Positions 45,189 to 54,399 of a stretch of 64,000 nt of DNA are shown in pieces. Below the pieces are notes generated by a model. It was given only the letters and a program-made list of their open reading frames with translations, had not been told where the DNA came from and did not search any database. A program made the translations under genes and the position numbers. The stretch comes from Pseudomonas sp. DG56-2. GTDB taxonomy: Bacteria > Pseudomonadota > Gammaproteobacteria > Pseudomonadales > Pseudomonadaceae. Numbering within the stretch: position 1 is the first letter of the stretch; the number at the start of each line of letters is the position of its first letter. The stretch covers positions 556,501-620,500 of the forward strand of contig NZ_CP032311.1 of the NCBI RefSeq assembly GCF_004803755.1, read 5' to 3'.

Positions 45189-45331
45189 CGGGCGTGAGAA
45201 CCCGTTGATGAATATAGCGGCGAGCATGTTATGGCGGCCGTGCGCGGGCAGACTTCGGTCTGGCCGAGTTTTCCTATGTTCCCTCGGTTTCTCACCCTGC
45301 GTACGGCTGCCACCCTTAAATCCCGTGAGAA
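45189..45331 (+). ncRNA. Candidate structured leader RNA: three-way junction with possible pseudoknot
   Basis: Several pairings fit one RNA. P1: 45232-45244 with 45300-45312, thirteen pairs including two G-U. Inside P1, P2 is CAGAC-TTCG-GTCTG (45249-45262), a UUCG-capped hairpin, and P3 is CCGAG/CTCGG (45264-45268 with 45283-45287). Before P1, a small hairpin CGGG/CCCG (45189-45204) has the loop CGTGAGAA; its GTGAGAA (45194-45200) is complementary to TTCTCAC (45289-45295) in the junction, a possible pseudoknot. GTGAGAA recurs at 45325-45331 and could compete. It lies about 60 bases before the DUF6124 start. Function unknown; not a riboswitch class I recognise. Confidence 0.5.
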
Positions 45332-45373
45332 GGATTGAGGTGGTGGCTCCTAAATGGAACGAGGAGTGACGCC

Positions 45374-45646
45374 ATGAAAAAAATAGTCCCAGACCCGCCT
45401 GCCTCCCTCATCACCACCCCCTATTTTTCCATCCACAGCGACCTGATCCCTCCTGATTCCCTGGCTTTTGCCAGCGAACTGCTGCGCGGCATCCACGAAA
45501 CTACCGACGAATTTTGCCGAGCCCACGCCAATGAACCGGGCCAAGGCATGCTGATGAGCGTGCTGCATTCGGCCGAGATGGCCAGGGCGTTGGTCGAGCA
45601 CGCGCTGAGCACCCTGCAAGCCATGGACGCGAGGGGAGAGCCATGA
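45374..45646 (+). CDS. DUF6124-like small protein
   Basis: 90 residues, helical, no signal peptide (MKKIVPDPPASLITTPYFSI at the start, then DSLAFASELLRGIHETTDEF). ATG 45374 has GAGGAG seven bases upstream; an in-frame TTG at 45335 would add 13 residues. It resembles the DUF6124 group, common in Pseudomonas. It overlaps the DUF3077-like gene by four bases and is preceded by the structured leader. Confidence 0.75.
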   Translation: MKKIVPDPPASLITTPYFSIHSDLIPPDSLAFASELLRGIHETTDEFCRAHANEPGQGMLMSVLHSAEMARALVEHALSTLQAMDARGEP

Positions 45647-45906
45647 GCACGGAAACGGGGGAAACAGTAGGCGTTGTTAATTTCATCTGCAGCGAGCAAG
45701 TACCTATGGGGCTGTTTCGCATCAGCCCGGGGGTGCCCTGTGACTACGCGCTGGAGCAGGCTTCAACCGTGCTTGGATGCGTGCATAAGCTGATTCAGGC
45801 AGGGCTGCTGGATGAAGACGGCGAGATGATGTGGGCCGCTTATTTTCTGAGTGAATTCGCCAAGGCGCTTGTTGATGATGCGGGATTGGGGATTAAACAG
45901 GCTTGA
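45643..45906 (+). CDS. DUF3077-like small protein
   Basis: 87 residues with the DUF3077 pattern FRISPGVPCDYALEQASTVLGCVHKL. No signal peptide or membrane helix. Overlaps the preceding gene by four bases, so the two are co-translated. A strong terminator hairpin follows. Function not known; the family is found in many pseudomonads as a tandem with DUF6124 proteins. Confidence 0.78.
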   Translation: MSTETGETVGVVNFICSEQVPMGLFRISPGVPCDYALEQASTVLGCVHKLIQAGLLDEDGEMMWAAYFLSEFAKALVDDAGLGIKQA

Positions 45907-45933
45907 GCCCGCACCTCCCGAGACAGCGGCCAA

Positions 45934-45965
45934 CAAAAAGCCCCGCATTGGCGGGGCTCTTTGTT
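45934..45965. terminator. Bidirectional terminator
   Basis: AGCCCCGC-ATTG-GCGGGGCT (45939-45958), an eight-base stem with CTTTGTT on the right and an A-run (AAAA) on the left, which reads as a T-run in the other direction. It lies between the convergent DUF3077-like and ppa genes and should serve both. Confidence 0.9.
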
Positions 45966-45976
45966 AAGTGGGTTGC

Positions 45977-46504
45977 TTAGCCTTTGTAGGCAGCTACCGA
46001 CTTGGTGATCGCGGCGCGGGCGGCGTCAGCGCCTTCCCAGCCTTCGATCTTGACCCACTTGCCTTTTTCGAGGTCTTTGTAGTTCTCGAAGAAGTGCTTG
46101 ATTTGCTCCAGCAGCAGGGCTGGCAGGTCGGTGTATTCTTTAACGTCGACGTACAGCTGCGACAGTTTGTCGTGCGGTACAGCGATAACTTTGGCGTCGC
46201 CGCCGCCGTCGTCGGTCATGTTCAGGATGCCGACCGGACGGGCACGGATGACCGAGCCTGGGGCTACTGGGTACGGGGTAACAACCAGCACGTCGAGGGG
46301 ATCACCGTCGTCAGCCAGGGTGTTGGGGATGTAACCGTAGTTGGCCGGGTAGAACATCGGGGTGGCCATGAAACGGTCAACGAACAGGCAGTCGCTGTCC
46401 TTGTCGATCTCGTACTTGATCGGGGCGTGGTTGGCTGGAATCTCGATGGCGACGTAGATGTCGTTCGGCAGGTCTTTGCCAGCCGGAATCTTGCTGTAGC
46501 TCAT
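45977..46504 (-). CDS. ppa: Inorganic pyrophosphatase
   Basis: 175-residue family I pyrophosphatase. The signature DGDPLDVLV and the metal/phosphate residues in [28 protein letters not shown] and [12 protein letters not shown] are present. The gene has a clear -10 TATAAT on the minus strand (46548-46543). It ends before the shared terminator at 45934. Confidence 0.97.
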   Translation of the reverse strand: MSYSKIPAGKDLPNDIYVAIEIPANHAPIKYEIDKDSDCLFVDRFMATPMFYPANYGYIPNTLADDGDPLDVLVVTPYPVAPGSVIRARPVGILNMTDDGGGDAKVIAVPHDKLSQLYVDVKEYTDLPALLLEQIKHFFENYKDLEKGKWVKIEGWEGADAARAAITKSVAAYKG

Positions 46505-46542
46505 TGGGCAGTGCCCCCATGTTTGGCCAAAAATTGGTCGCG

Positions 46543-46548
46543 ATTATA
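46543..46548 (-). promoter_or_regulatory. -10 element of ppa promoter
   Basis: On the minus strand the six bases 46548-46543 read TATAAT, a perfect -10 hexamer, about 39 bases upstream of the ppa ATG. The expected -35 region shows only a weak match (TGGCAA at 46571-46566). Confidence 0.5.
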
Positions 46549-46595
46549 GGCACATTCCGCGGTGCTTGCCACGTTCGCCCTGATGTCCGGCAGTG

Positions 46596-47411
46596 TCAGT
46601 CCTGGTGCTGCCGGTAGTGAGGGTGGTTGTGCTGCAATTGCTGCAGGCGCGCCAATGGGTCCTGGCGGTAAAAACCGCGTAGCTGTTGGTATACCGCGGG
46701 GTAGGCGGCATCGAGCAGGTCGGGGGCGCTGAAGAAGTATTCGCTGGTGACGGCGAAGAACTCCGCAGGGTTTTCCGCCGCGTACGGGTCGATGGCGGTT
46801 TCGGCGTCGGGGTTGCGGTCCAATTGACGGTTGAGGTCGTCAAACGCGTCTTGCATGGCCTTGGCCCAGTCGCTTACGCGCATGTCGTTGTGCAGCGGCG
46901 GCAGACCGTTGGCGTCGCCGTTGAGCATGTCGAGCTTGTGCGCCAGTTCGTGGATGACCAGGTTGTAGCCTTCCCAGCCACCGCTGGACAGCACCCCTGG
47001 CCAGGCCAGGATGACCGGGCCCTGTTGCCAGGCTTCACCGCTGTGCTCGCCGTTCCACTCATGCTCAACGCCGCTGGCATCGCGATGGCGCTGGGGGCTG
47101 AGGAAGTCGTCGGGGTAAAGCACTATTTCGTGAAAGCCCTGATACCAGTTCAGTTCACCCAGGTGCAGCAACGGCAGTTGGGCCTGGGCAGCCAGAAACA
47201 ACCGCTGCTCGCCGTCCAGTTCTACGCCGGGCAGGGCGCTCAGGTGTTTTTCATGCAGAAACAGTACGCAAGCTTCACGCAGCCAGTGGTCTTCGTCAGA
47301 TGTCAGGCCGTCAAGCATCGGCAAGCGCTCACGAACCCGCTGCCAGCGCTGCGGGTCGATGGGATGGCGTGCCAGGGTACGGCGACGGCGCCAGGCGCTC
47401 AATGACCACAT
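46596..47411 (-). CDS. MtfA-family zinc-dependent peptidase
   Basis: 271-residue protein with the metal motif HELAHK in LVIHELAHKLDMLNG and the third-ligand region PAEFFAVTSEYFFSAP, as in MtfA (the Mlc titration factor) and anthrax lethal factor relatives. E. coli MtfA binds the Mlc repressor. In Pseudomonas the partner is unknown. No signal peptide is evident, so cytoplasmic or peripheral. Confidence 0.88.
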   Translation of the reverse strand: MWSLSAWRRRRTLARHPIDPQRWQRVRERLPMLDGLTSDEDHWLREACVLFLHEKHLSALPGVELDGEQRLFLAAQAQLPLLHLGELNWYQGFHEIVLYPDDFLSPQRHRDASGVEHEWNGEHSGEAWQQGPVILAWPGVLSSGGWEGYNLVIHELAHKLDMLNGDANGLPPLHNDMRVSDWAKAMQDAFDDLNRQLDRNPDAETAIDPYAAENPAEFFAVTSEYFFSAPDLLDAAYPAVYQQLRGFYRQDPLARLQQLQHNHPHYRQHQD

Positions 47412-47420
47412 GGCCAGGGC

Positions 47421-48068
47421 TTAGTTGACCTTGGCGGGGCGGTGCATGCGGCTGCGCACAATGCCAATGATCATCGGCACCAGTGACAACAGGATGATGG
47501 CGACGATCATCAATGACAGGTTCTGTTTGATAAACGGGACGTTGCCAAAGAAGTAGCCGAGGGTTACCAGGCCGCCAACCCAAAGTACGGTGCCAGCAAC
47601 GCTGAACCCCAGGAAACGTGGGTAATGCATTTTCGCGATACCCGCCACGAATGGGGCAAAGGTGCGCAGAATCGGCAGGAACCGCGCCAGGGTTACGGTT
47701 TTGCCGCCGTGGCGGTCGTAGAAATCGTGGGTTTGCTGCAAGTAGTCGCGGCGGAAGATTTTCGAGTTGGGATTGCGGAACAATCGTTCCCCGGCTGTTC
47801 GGCCGATGATGTAATTGGTGCTGTCGCCAAGTATCGCCGCCACCATCAGCAGACCGCCTAGCAGTACCGGGTCCATGCCGCCGCCAGCCGCCACTGCACC
47901 GGCGATGAACAGCAGGGAATCACCGGGCAGGAATGGCATAACTACCAGACCGGTTTCGCAGAAAATAACCAGGAACAGAATCGCGTAGATCCACGGGCCA
48001 TAGTTGTTGACCAGTAAATCGAGGTAGGCATCGAGATGCAGAATAAGGTCTAGCGGGTTGAAATCCAT
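47421..48068 (-). CDS. DedA/SNARE-associated family inner-membrane protein
   Basis: 215 residues with about five hydrophobic segments. The DedA motif ETGLVVMPFLPGDSLLFIAG and the conserved ARFLPILRTFAPFVAGIAKM are present. The family works in lipid-carrier recycling and membrane-potential maintenance. ATG 48068 has AGGTG upstream; two GTG/CTG codons before it are not needed. A -10 like TATAAT on the minus strand lies at 48187-48182. Confidence 0.9.
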   Translation of the reverse strand: MDFNPLDLILHLDAYLDLLVNNYGPWIYAILFLVIFCETGLVVMPFLPGDSLLFIAGAVAAGGGMDPVLLGGLLMVAAILGDSTNYIIGRTAGERLFRNPNSKIFRRDYLQQTHDFYDRHGGKTVTLARFLPILRTFAPFVAGIAKMHYPRFLGFSVAGTVLWVGGLVTLGYFFGNVPFIKQNLSLMIVAIILLSLVPMIIGIVRSRMHRPAKVN

Positions 48069-48181
48069 GTACAGCACCTGTGTTCTTTGAACCCGGTCGA
48101 GGGCATGCGATGGCTGGCAGTGCGGATGCGATCAGCCGCTACCCGAGTGATGGGTAAAGTTTCACACATTTAGGAGGGCGC

Positions 48182-48187
48182 ATTATA
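48182..48187 (-). promoter_or_regulatory. -10-like element upstream of dedA
   Basis: The minus-strand bases 48187-48182 read TATAAT, a perfect -10 hexamer 114 bases upstream of the dedA start. The -35 region at 16-18 bases spacing is not convincing. Low confidence as a functional promoter. Confidence 0.3.
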
Positions 48188-48271
48188 CGGAGGCGACGAG
48201 ATTGTGCCTGAGCAGTTTGTAGCGGCGGGTTACCAAGATAGGAAGGTAGCGATATCAAATTCCGTAGGAGT

Positions 48272-48325
48272 GGGCTTGCCCCGCGATTGCAACATGGCTG
48301 ACATCTGCAATCGCGGGGCAAGCCC
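48272..48325. repeat. REP-type palindrome downstream of GNAT gene
   Basis: Perfect 20-base inverted repeat: arms 48272-48291 and 48306-48325, with a 14-base loop. It has the REP core GGGGCAAGCCC. It lies between the GNAT gene (stop at 48337) and dedA, both leftward, as a likely transcript end for the GNAT message. Confidence 0.9.
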
Positions 48326-48336
48326 GCGCCACTGGT

Positions 48337-48795
48337 TCAGTCTGAGCTGATCGGCAAAATGTAGCTTTTGAATTCCTGATCTTCGCGAAAACCGATGGAT
48401 TCGTAGGTTTTCATCGCCACATCGTTGTCGCGGCTGGTGGAGGCCCGCAAGCGTACGGCATTGGTCTCTTTTGCCAGCTTTTTCGCTGCGCGCATGAGGT
48501 TGTCGGCCACCAACATGCGGCGGGAGTCTTCAGCTACGTAGATGTCGTTGAGAATCCAGACGCGCTTGAGCGACAGTGAAGAGAAGCTTGGGTAGAGCTG
48601 ACAGAAACCCATCAATTTGTTGTCGTCATCGTCGGGCAGCGCCAGGTAGATGATCGATTCGCCTCGGTCCAGGCGTTTTTCCAGAAACGAACGGGAGGAG
48701 TCCGGGTAGGGCAGCTGACCGTAAAATTCGCGGTATTTGACGAACAGCGGGGCGAGCAGGTCCAGATGTTCCAGGGTTGCTTTGATAATCCGCAT
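48337..48795 (-). CDS. GNAT family N-acetyltransferase
   Basis: 152-residue acetyltransferase fold: start MRIIKATLEHLDLLAPLFVK, central strand KRVWILNDIYVAEDSRR, and C-terminal ASTSRDNDVAMKTYESIGF. The usual glycine-rich acetyl-CoA motif (Q/R-x-x-G-x-G/A) reads RRMLVADNLM, unusual in lacking glycine. Substrate unknown. Upstream of it (rightward) lies eutC, about 100 bases away. Confidence 0.82.
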   Translation of the reverse strand: MRIIKATLEHLDLLAPLFVKYREFYGQLPYPDSSRSFLEKRLDRGESIIYLALPDDDDNKLMGFCQLYPSFSSLSLKRVWILNDIYVAEDSRRMLVADNLMRAAKKLAKETNAVRLRASTSRDNDVAMKTYESIGFREDQEFKSYILPISSD

Positions 48796-48899
48796 TAGCA
48801 GGCCTCAGGGTCCATGGGAATTCGCGGCTAGTCGCCGGCCGCCTCGGCAGATGCTGCCTGAAGATAATTAGAAAGTGCAATCTACGAAGCGTTTGCCTT

Positions 48900-49721
48900 T
48901 CAAGGTTTGCTTAGCAGGAAGTTTCCTTTCTTCGATATGTCGGTGTCTGACTCAAGGGTGTGCACCTGTGCTTCGTCCTTCAGGTTGACCCCCGACAGTT
49001 GTCGGCGACAGGCTTCGCGCATCAGGTACAACAGGCGGTGCGCGGCCATGCCGTAGCTGAGCCCTTCAAGGCGCACGTTGGATATGCAGTTGCGATAGGC
49101 GTCGGTCAGACCCACTTTGGGGTTGTAGGTGAAATACAGGCCGAGGCTGTCAGGGGAACTCAAACCCGGGCGTTCGCCGATCAAAATCACGGTCATTTTT
49201 GCCCCGAGCAGCTCACCTACTTCGTCGGCCACGGCTACTCGACCTTGTTCCACCAGTATCACCGGTGCCAGCGACCAGCCATCGGCACTGGACTGTTCTT
49301 CGAAACGGGCGAGAAACGGCAGGGTGTGACGGTGGACCGCCAAGGCCGACAGACCATCGGCGACGACAATAGCCAGATCGACACCCCCCGGGTTGGCCGC
49401 GGCGTGTTCACGCAACTGCTGGGCCGAGTCCGGATGCAGGCGTCGACCCAGGTCGGGCCGTTGCAAGTAGCTGTGGCGGTCGGCCGCGGCGCTGTGCAAT
49501 AGCAGGCTGTCGCGCTGGCGCTCACTCAACTGTGAGCGCAACCCTTGATGATCGAACGCCAGGTGCACGGCGTCGCGGGCTTGGGCGTGGGCGAATTGAA
49601 AGTCCAGTTGGGCGCCGGTCGGCAGGCTGGTGCCGGTGCGACCTAGGGCAATGCGCGCCGGGGTCAGTCGGCGCAGTTCCAGCCAGGGATTGCTGCTGTT
49701 GTCCTGTGGGGTGTTGGCCAT
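48900..49721 (-). CDS. eutC: Ethanolamine ammonia-lyase small subunit
   Basis: 273-residue light chain of the adenosylcobalamin enzyme that turns ethanolamine into acetaldehyde and ammonia. Motifs: [72 protein letters not shown] and the C-terminal cobalamin-binding part. GAGGCG precedes the ATG. It follows eutB by eleven bases. Confidence 0.96.
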   Translation of the reverse strand: MANTPQDNSSNPWLELRRLTPARIALGRTGTSLPTGAQLDFQFAHAQARDAVHLAFDHQGLRSQLSERQRDSLLLHSAAADRHSYLQRPDLGRRLHPDSAQQLREHAAANPGGVDLAIVVADGLSALAVHRHTLPFLARFEEQSSADGWSLAPVILVEQGRVAVADEVGELLGAKMTVILIGERPGLSSPDSLGLYFTYNPKVGLTDAYRNCISNVRLEGLSYGMAAHRLLYLMREACRRQLSGVNLKDEAQVHTLESDTDISKKGNFLLSKP

Positions 49722-49732
49722 GATCGCCTCGC

Positions 49733-51127
49733 TTATCCCAGTTGTGCCAAGGCCTGGCGGAAGGCCGGTGGCAGGTTGTCGCCAAATCGCACGCGGCCAT
49801 CGGCCTGGGTGAAGATGCCCATGCGTGCCAGCCAGCTTTCGAATTCCGGCGCCGGTTTCAGGCCCAGGGTCTGGCGGGCATAGAGCGCATCGTGGAACGA
49901 GGTGGTTTGGTAGTTGAGCATGATGTCATCGGAGCCTGGGATGCCCATGATGAAGGTGATCCCGGCAACCCCCAGCAGAGTGAGCAGCGTGTCCATGTCG
50001 TCCTGATCGGCTTCGGCATGGTTGGTGTAGCAGATATCGCAGCCCATGGGCACGCCAAGCAGCTTGCCGCAGAAGTGGTCTTCAAGGCCGGCGCGGATGA
50101 TTTGCTTGCCGTTGTACAGGTATTCCGGACCAATGAAGCCCACCACGGTGTTGACCAGAAACGGCTTGAAATGCCGGGCCACGGCATAGGCGCGGGTTTC
50201 ACAGGTTTGTTGGTCGACGCCATGGTGGGCGTTGGCCGACAGTGCGCTGCCCTGGCCGGTTTCGAAGTACATCAAGTTCTGCCCCAGGGTACCGCGATTG
50301 AGGCTCAGCCCGGCTTCGTAGCCTTCCTTCAGCACATTGAGGTTGATGCCAAAGCTGGCGTTGGCTGCTTCGGTGCCAGCAATCGATTGGAACACCAGGT
50401 CTAGCGGTACGCCACGGTTGATCGCCTCGATCGAGGTGGTCACGTGGGTCAGTACGCAGGCTTGGGTGGGGATGTCGTAGCGCTGGATGATCGCGTCGAG
50501 CATTTCCAGCATGGCGCAGATGGACGCGATGCTGTCGGTGGCCGGGTTAATGCCGATCATGGCATCGCCGTTGCCGTACAGCAGCCCGTCGAGGATGCTT
50601 GCGGCAATCCCGGCCGGCTCATCGGTCGGGTGGTTGGGTTGCAGGCGGGTGGACAGGCGTCCGCGCAGACCCATGGTGCCGCGAAAACGGGTGACCACGC
50701 GGATTTTCTGCGCCACCAGCACCAGGTCCTGCACGCGCATGATTTTGGATACAGCGGCGGCCATTTCCGGCGTCAGCCCAGGCGCCAGGGCGCGCAGGCT
50801 GTGTTCATCGGCTTGATCACTCAGTAGCCAATCACGCAGGCCACCCACGGTCAGATGGCTGACCGCGGCAAAGGCGTTGGCGTCATGGGTGTCGATGATC
50901 AGCCGGGTGACTTCATCTTCTTCGTAGGGAATCAGCGCTTCGCTGAGAAAGTGTTTGAGCGGTATGTCAGCCAGTGCCATCTGCGCCGCCACCCGTTCGC
51001 CATCGTTGCTGGCAGCGACTCCGGCGAGAAAATCGCCCGAACGTGCCGGACTGGCCTTGGCCATGACCTCTTTAAGGCTTTCAAAACGGTAAGTCTGTTG
51101 ACCTGCCGTGTGTACAAAACTTGCCAT
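49733..51127 (-). CDS. eutB: Ethanolamine ammonia-lyase large subunit
   Basis: 464-residue TIM-barrel heavy chain of ethanolamine ammonia-lyase. Features include [53 protein letters not shown] and [22 protein letters not shown]. With eutC it forms the whole catalytic enzyme. No bacterial microcompartment genes (eutS, M, N, K, L) and no reactivase eutA are near, so this is the shell-less Pseudomonas version. Confidence 0.97.
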   Translation of the reverse strand: MASFVHTAGQQTYRFESLKEVMAKASPARSGDFLAGVAASNDGERVAAQMALADIPLKHFLSEALIPYEEDEVTRLIIDTHDANAFAAVSHLTVGGLRDWLLSDQADEHSLRALAPGLTPEMAAAVSKIMRVQDLVLVAQKIRVVTRFRGTMGLRGRLSTRLQPNHPTDEPAGIAASILDGLLYGNGDAMIGINPATDSIASICAMLEMLDAIIQRYDIPTQACVLTHVTTSIEAINRGVPLDLVFQSIAGTEAANASFGINLNVLKEGYEAGLSLNRGTLGQNLMYFETGQGSALSANAHHGVDQQTCETRAYAVARHFKPFLVNTVVGFIGPEYLYNGKQIIRAGLEDHFCGKLLGVPMGCDICYTNHAEADQDDMDTLLTLLGVAGITFIMGIPGSDDIMLNYQTTSFHDALYARQTLGLKPAPEFESWLARMGIFTQADGRVRFGDNLPPAFRQALAQLG

Positions 51128-51178
51128 ACAGAATCTCCAGAACGCCGCAGGCCTGGCCTGCGGCGCGGGTGGCGTTGA

Positions 51179-52627
51179 TCAGTGCAAAGCCTCTTCGGCT
51201 TTTTGGATCGCGGCGAACTCTTCTTCCGGTGTTCCGGCAACCAGGTGGTGCCGACTGTAAAACGCAAAGTACGCAATCAGTACGCCATAGATGACGGCGG
51301 CGCCAATCACAACCCGAGGATCAACCAGGAAGCCGGCGACTACGGCGATGCAAGCCAGCACCAGCGCCACGCCTGAAGTGAAGATCCCGCCCGGTGTGCG
51401 ATACGGACGCTCCATTTTAGGGCGTTTGATACGCAGGGTGATGTGTGCAGCCATCATCAGTACATAAGACAGCGTAGCGCCGAACACGGCAACCAGGATC
51501 AGCAGGTCTCCCTGGCCGGTCAGCGACAGGCCGAAACCGATGATGCCGGGAATGACCAGGGCCAGCACCGGTGCCTTGCTTTTGTTGGTCTGCGAGAGTT
51601 TGCGTGGCAGGTAGCCAGCGCGGGACAGGGCGAAAATCTGCCGCGAGTAGGCATAGATGATCGAGAAGAAGCTGGCGATAAGACCGGCCAGGCCTACCAG
51701 GTTGACGAAGCTGCCCATCCAGGTCGAGCCGCCGTAGGCTTTGGCCAATGCTTCGACCAGCGGGTTGCCCGAGCTTTTCAGGGCTTCGGCACCCGCACCG
51801 CCAGGACCCACCACCAGAATCAACAAGGCGAACGCCAGCAGCACCAGCATGGCACCGATCAGCCCGCGTGGCAGGTCGCGCTTGGGGTTCTTGGTTTCTT
51901 CAGCGGCCAGTGGCACGCCCTCTACCGCAAGGAAAAACCAGATCGCATAGGGGATTGCTGCCCATACGCCGACATAGCCGAACGGCAGGAAGCTGCTGGC
52001 GCCAACGGCATCGGTCTGGGCAATGTCGAACAGGTTGTTCACATCGAAGTGCGGCACCATGGCGACCAGGAACACCCCCAGAGCAATGGCCGCTACGGCG
52101 GTGATGATGAACATCAGCTTCAGCGCTTCACCGACTCCGAAGATGTGGATGCCGATAAAGATGATGTAGAAGGCCAGGTAGATCATCCAGCCGCCGATGC
52201 CGAACAGTGACTGGCAATAGGCGCCGATGAACACAGCAATGGCCGCGGGAGCGATGGCGTATTCAATCAGGATCGCCGTGCCGGTCAAAAAGCCACCCCA
52301 GGGGCCGAATGCGCTGCGGGCAAAGCCGTAGCCGCCACCGGCGGTGGGAATCATCGAGGACAGTTCGGCCAGGGAAAAACACATGCACAGGTACATGGTG
52401 GCCATCAGTAAGGTGGCGAGGAACATCCCACCCCAGCCACCTTGGGCCAAGCCAAAGTTCCAGCCGGCGTAGTCGCCGGAAATCACATAGGCAACGCCGA
52501 GGCCCACCAGCAGTACCCAGCCTGCCGCGCCTTTTTTCAGTTCACGTTGTTGGAAGTAGTCGGTGCCGACCTTTTCGAAGTCGACAGAAGAACCAGCCGG
52601 CACGCTGCCGGAGTGATCGCTTGGCAT
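51179..52627 (-). CDS. eat: Ethanolamine permease
   Basis: 482-residue amino-acid/polyamine-type permease with twelve hydrophobic helices. It has VGLGVAYVISGDYAGWNFGL near the N-terminus, and it lies directly between the aldehyde dehydrogenase and eutBC, which is the context of Eat. ATG 52627 is chosen because AGGTGA lies upstream; a GTG nine bases earlier is an alternative. Imports ethanolamine. Confidence 0.92.
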   Translation of the reverse strand: MPSDHSGSVPAGSSVDFEKVGTDYFQQRELKKGAAGWVLLVGLGVAYVISGDYAGWNFGLAQGGWGGMFLATLLMATMYLCMCFSLAELSSMIPTAGGGYGFARSAFGPWGGFLTGTAILIEYAIAPAAIAVFIGAYCQSLFGIGGWMIYLAFYIIFIGIHIFGVGEALKLMFIITAVAAIALGVFLVAMVPHFDVNNLFDIAQTDAVGASSFLPFGYVGVWAAIPYAIWFFLAVEGVPLAAEETKNPKRDLPRGLIGAMLVLLAFALLILVVGPGGAGAEALKSSGNPLVEALAKAYGGSTWMGSFVNLVGLAGLIASFFSIIYAYSRQIFALSRAGYLPRKLSQTNKSKAPVLALVIPGIIGFGLSLTGQGDLLILVAVFGATLSYVLMMAAHITLRIKRPKMERPYRTPGGIFTSGVALVLACIAVVAGFLVDPRVVIGAAVIYGVLIAYFAFYSRHHLVAGTPEEEFAAIQKAEEALH

Positions 52628-52700
52628 AGGATTCACCTGTTTTTTTTATCGTCACCGGCGGATGCCGGTTTCTGTGGTGATGGTCTTGCATGAAGCGAGC

Positions 52701-52729
52701 CAGAGCGGTTCCGGGGTGAAACCGCTCTG
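52701..52729. terminator. Hairpin between aldehyde dehydrogenase and eat
   Basis: CAGAGCGGTT-CCGGGGTGA-AACCGCTCTG: a perfect ten-base stem with a nine-base loop in the 112-base gap after the aldehyde dehydrogenase stop. No T-run. It may be a partial terminator or mRNA-processing site that sets a lower level of eat-eutBC. Confidence 0.5.
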
Positions 52730-52739
52730 TTCTTGCGGG

Positions 52740-54260
52740 TTAGAAGAAGCCCAGAGGATTGATGTCGTAGCTCACCAGCAGGTTTTTGGTTTGCTGGTAA
52801 TGGTCGAGCATCATTTTGTGCGTTTCACGACCGACGCCGGACTTTTTGTAGCCACCGAACGCGGCGTGTGCCGGGTACAGGTGGTAGCAGTTGGTCCATA
52901 CACGACCAGCCTTGATGCCGCGACCCATGCGGTAGGCGCGGTTGATATCACGGGTCCAAACCCCAGCACCCAGGCCGAACTCGGTGTCGTTGGCGATTGC
53001 CAGAGCTTCGGCTTCGTCCTTGAAGGTGGTGACGCTCACTACCGGGCCAAAGATCTCCTCCTGGAACACGCGCATCTCGTTGGTGCCCTTGAGCAGGGTC
53101 GGCTGGATGTAGTAACCGGTCGCCAGGCTGCCTTCGAGTTTTTCTACCTTGCCGCCGGTCAGCAGTTCGGCGCCTTCTTTCTCGGCAATTTCCAGGTACG
53201 AGAGAATCTTGTCGAACTGCTGCTCGGAGGCCTGGGCGCCGACCATGGTGTCGGTATCCAGCGGGTCACCGCGCTTGATCTGTTTGATCTTCTTCATTAC
53301 CTCCTGCATGAACGCCGGGTAAATGGACTCTTGAACCAGCGCGCGGGACGGGCAGGTGCACACTTCGCCCTGGTTGAAGAACGCCAGCACCAGGCCTTCG
53401 GCAGCTTTTTCGATGAAGGCAGGCTCGGCCTGCATGATGTCTTCGAAGAAGATGTTCGGCGATTTGCCGCCCAGCTCGACGGTGGAAGGAATGATGTTCT
53501 CGGCGGCACATTTCATGATGTGCGAGCCAACTGGGGTAGACCCGGTAAAGGCGATCTTGGCGATACGTTTGCTGGTGGCCAGGGCTTCACCGGCTTCACG
53601 GCCATAGCCTTGCACCACGTTGAGCACGCCGGCTGGCAGCAGGTCGCCGATTACTTCCAGCAGCACGCTGATGCCCAGCGGGGTTTGCTCGGCGGGCTTG
53701 AGCACGACGCAGTTACCGGCCGCCAGGGCAGGTGCGAGTTTCCAGGCCGCCATCAGGATGGGGAAGTTCCATGGAATGATCTGCCCGACCACGCCCAGTG
53801 GTTCGTGCAGGTGGTAGGCAACGGTGTTGCCGTCGATTTCTGCGGCGCCGCCTTCCTGGGCGCGCAGGCAGCCAGCGAAGTAACGGAAGTGGTCGGCGGC
53901 CAGGGGAATGTCGGCGTTGAGGGTTTCGCGAATGGCTTTGCCGTTGTCCCAGGTTTCGGTAATCGCCAGCAGTTCGAGGTTCTGCTCGATGCGGTCGGCG
54001 ATTTTCAGCAGGATCAGCGAGCGCGCCTGGACCGAGGTGGTGCCCCAGGCGTCAGCAGCCGCGTGGGCTGCGTCCAGTGCCTTTTCAACGTCTTCGGCAG
54101 TGGAGCGGGGGAATTCAGCAATCAGCTGGCCGTTTACTGGCGAGATGTTTTCGAAGTACTGCCCTTTGACCGGAGCAACGAACTCGCCACCGATGTAGTT
54201 CCCATAACGGCTCTTGAAGGAAACCTTGGAACCTTCGGTACCGGGATGTGCATAACGCAT
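52740..54260 (-). CDS. exaC: NAD-dependent acetaldehyde dehydrogenase
   Basis: 506-residue aldehyde dehydrogenase of the ExaC/AcoD group, which would oxidise the acetaldehyde made by EutBC. Motifs: [42 protein letters not shown] (Glu) and [12 protein letters not shown] with the catalytic cysteine. ATG 54260 gives [13 protein letters not shown]; the extra 49 codons upstream are not part of the family. First gene of the ethanolamine operon, with a -24/-12 promoter upstream. The symbol is by similarity. Confidence 0.9.
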   Translation of the reverse strand: MRYAHPGTEGSKVSFKSRYGNYIGGEFVAPVKGQYFENISPVNGQLIAEFPRSTAEDVEKALDAAHAAADAWGTTSVQARSLILLKIADRIEQNLELLAITETWDNGKAIRETLNADIPLAADHFRYFAGCLRAQEGGAAEIDGNTVAYHLHEPLGVVGQIIPWNFPILMAAWKLAPALAAGNCVVLKPAEQTPLGISVLLEVIGDLLPAGVLNVVQGYGREAGEALATSKRIAKIAFTGSTPVGSHIMKCAAENIIPSTVELGGKSPNIFFEDIMQAEPAFIEKAAEGLVLAFFNQGEVCTCPSRALVQESIYPAFMQEVMKKIKQIKRGDPLDTDTMVGAQASEQQFDKILSYLEIAEKEGAELLTGGKVEKLEGSLATGYYIQPTLLKGTNEMRVFQEEIFGPVVSVTTFKDEAEALAIANDTEFGLGAGVWTRDINRAYRMGRGIKAGRVWTNCYHLYPAHAAFGGYKKSGVGRETHKMMLDHYQQTKNLLVSYDINPLGFF

Positions 54261-54309
54261 GGTGTGTCTCCTGGCTATTGTGTTTGTTGGGAGGATACAT
54301 AGAGCATAG

Positions 54310-54325
54310 AGCAAGGCTTGGGCCA
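54310..54325 (-). promoter_or_regulatory. Sigma-54 (-24/-12) promoter of the ethanolamine operon
   Basis: Read on the minus strand this is TGGCCC-AAGCC-TTGCT: GG (54324-54323) and GC (54312-54311) have the canonical ten-base gap, with TTGCT at -12. Transcription would start near 54299, some 40 bases before the aldehyde dehydrogenase ATG. A divergent sigma-54 activator gene starts at 54528. Confidence 0.85.
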
Positions 54326-54399
54326 GTGTTGCTGGGCCTAATGAAATCAGTGGGTTACGTGATTTTGTGTGACGATCCCGGTTGCTGCTGTAGCAGTGT

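Noticed and set aside
44246..45906. Prophage remnant around the CI-type repressor.
   Set aside because: No integrase, attachment duplication, structural or lysis genes; flanking genes are the usual core genes.
52662..54302. A 546-codon + strand frame across the aldehyde dehydrogenase.
   Set aside because: Antisense of a complete aldehyde dehydrogenase; no similarity of its own.
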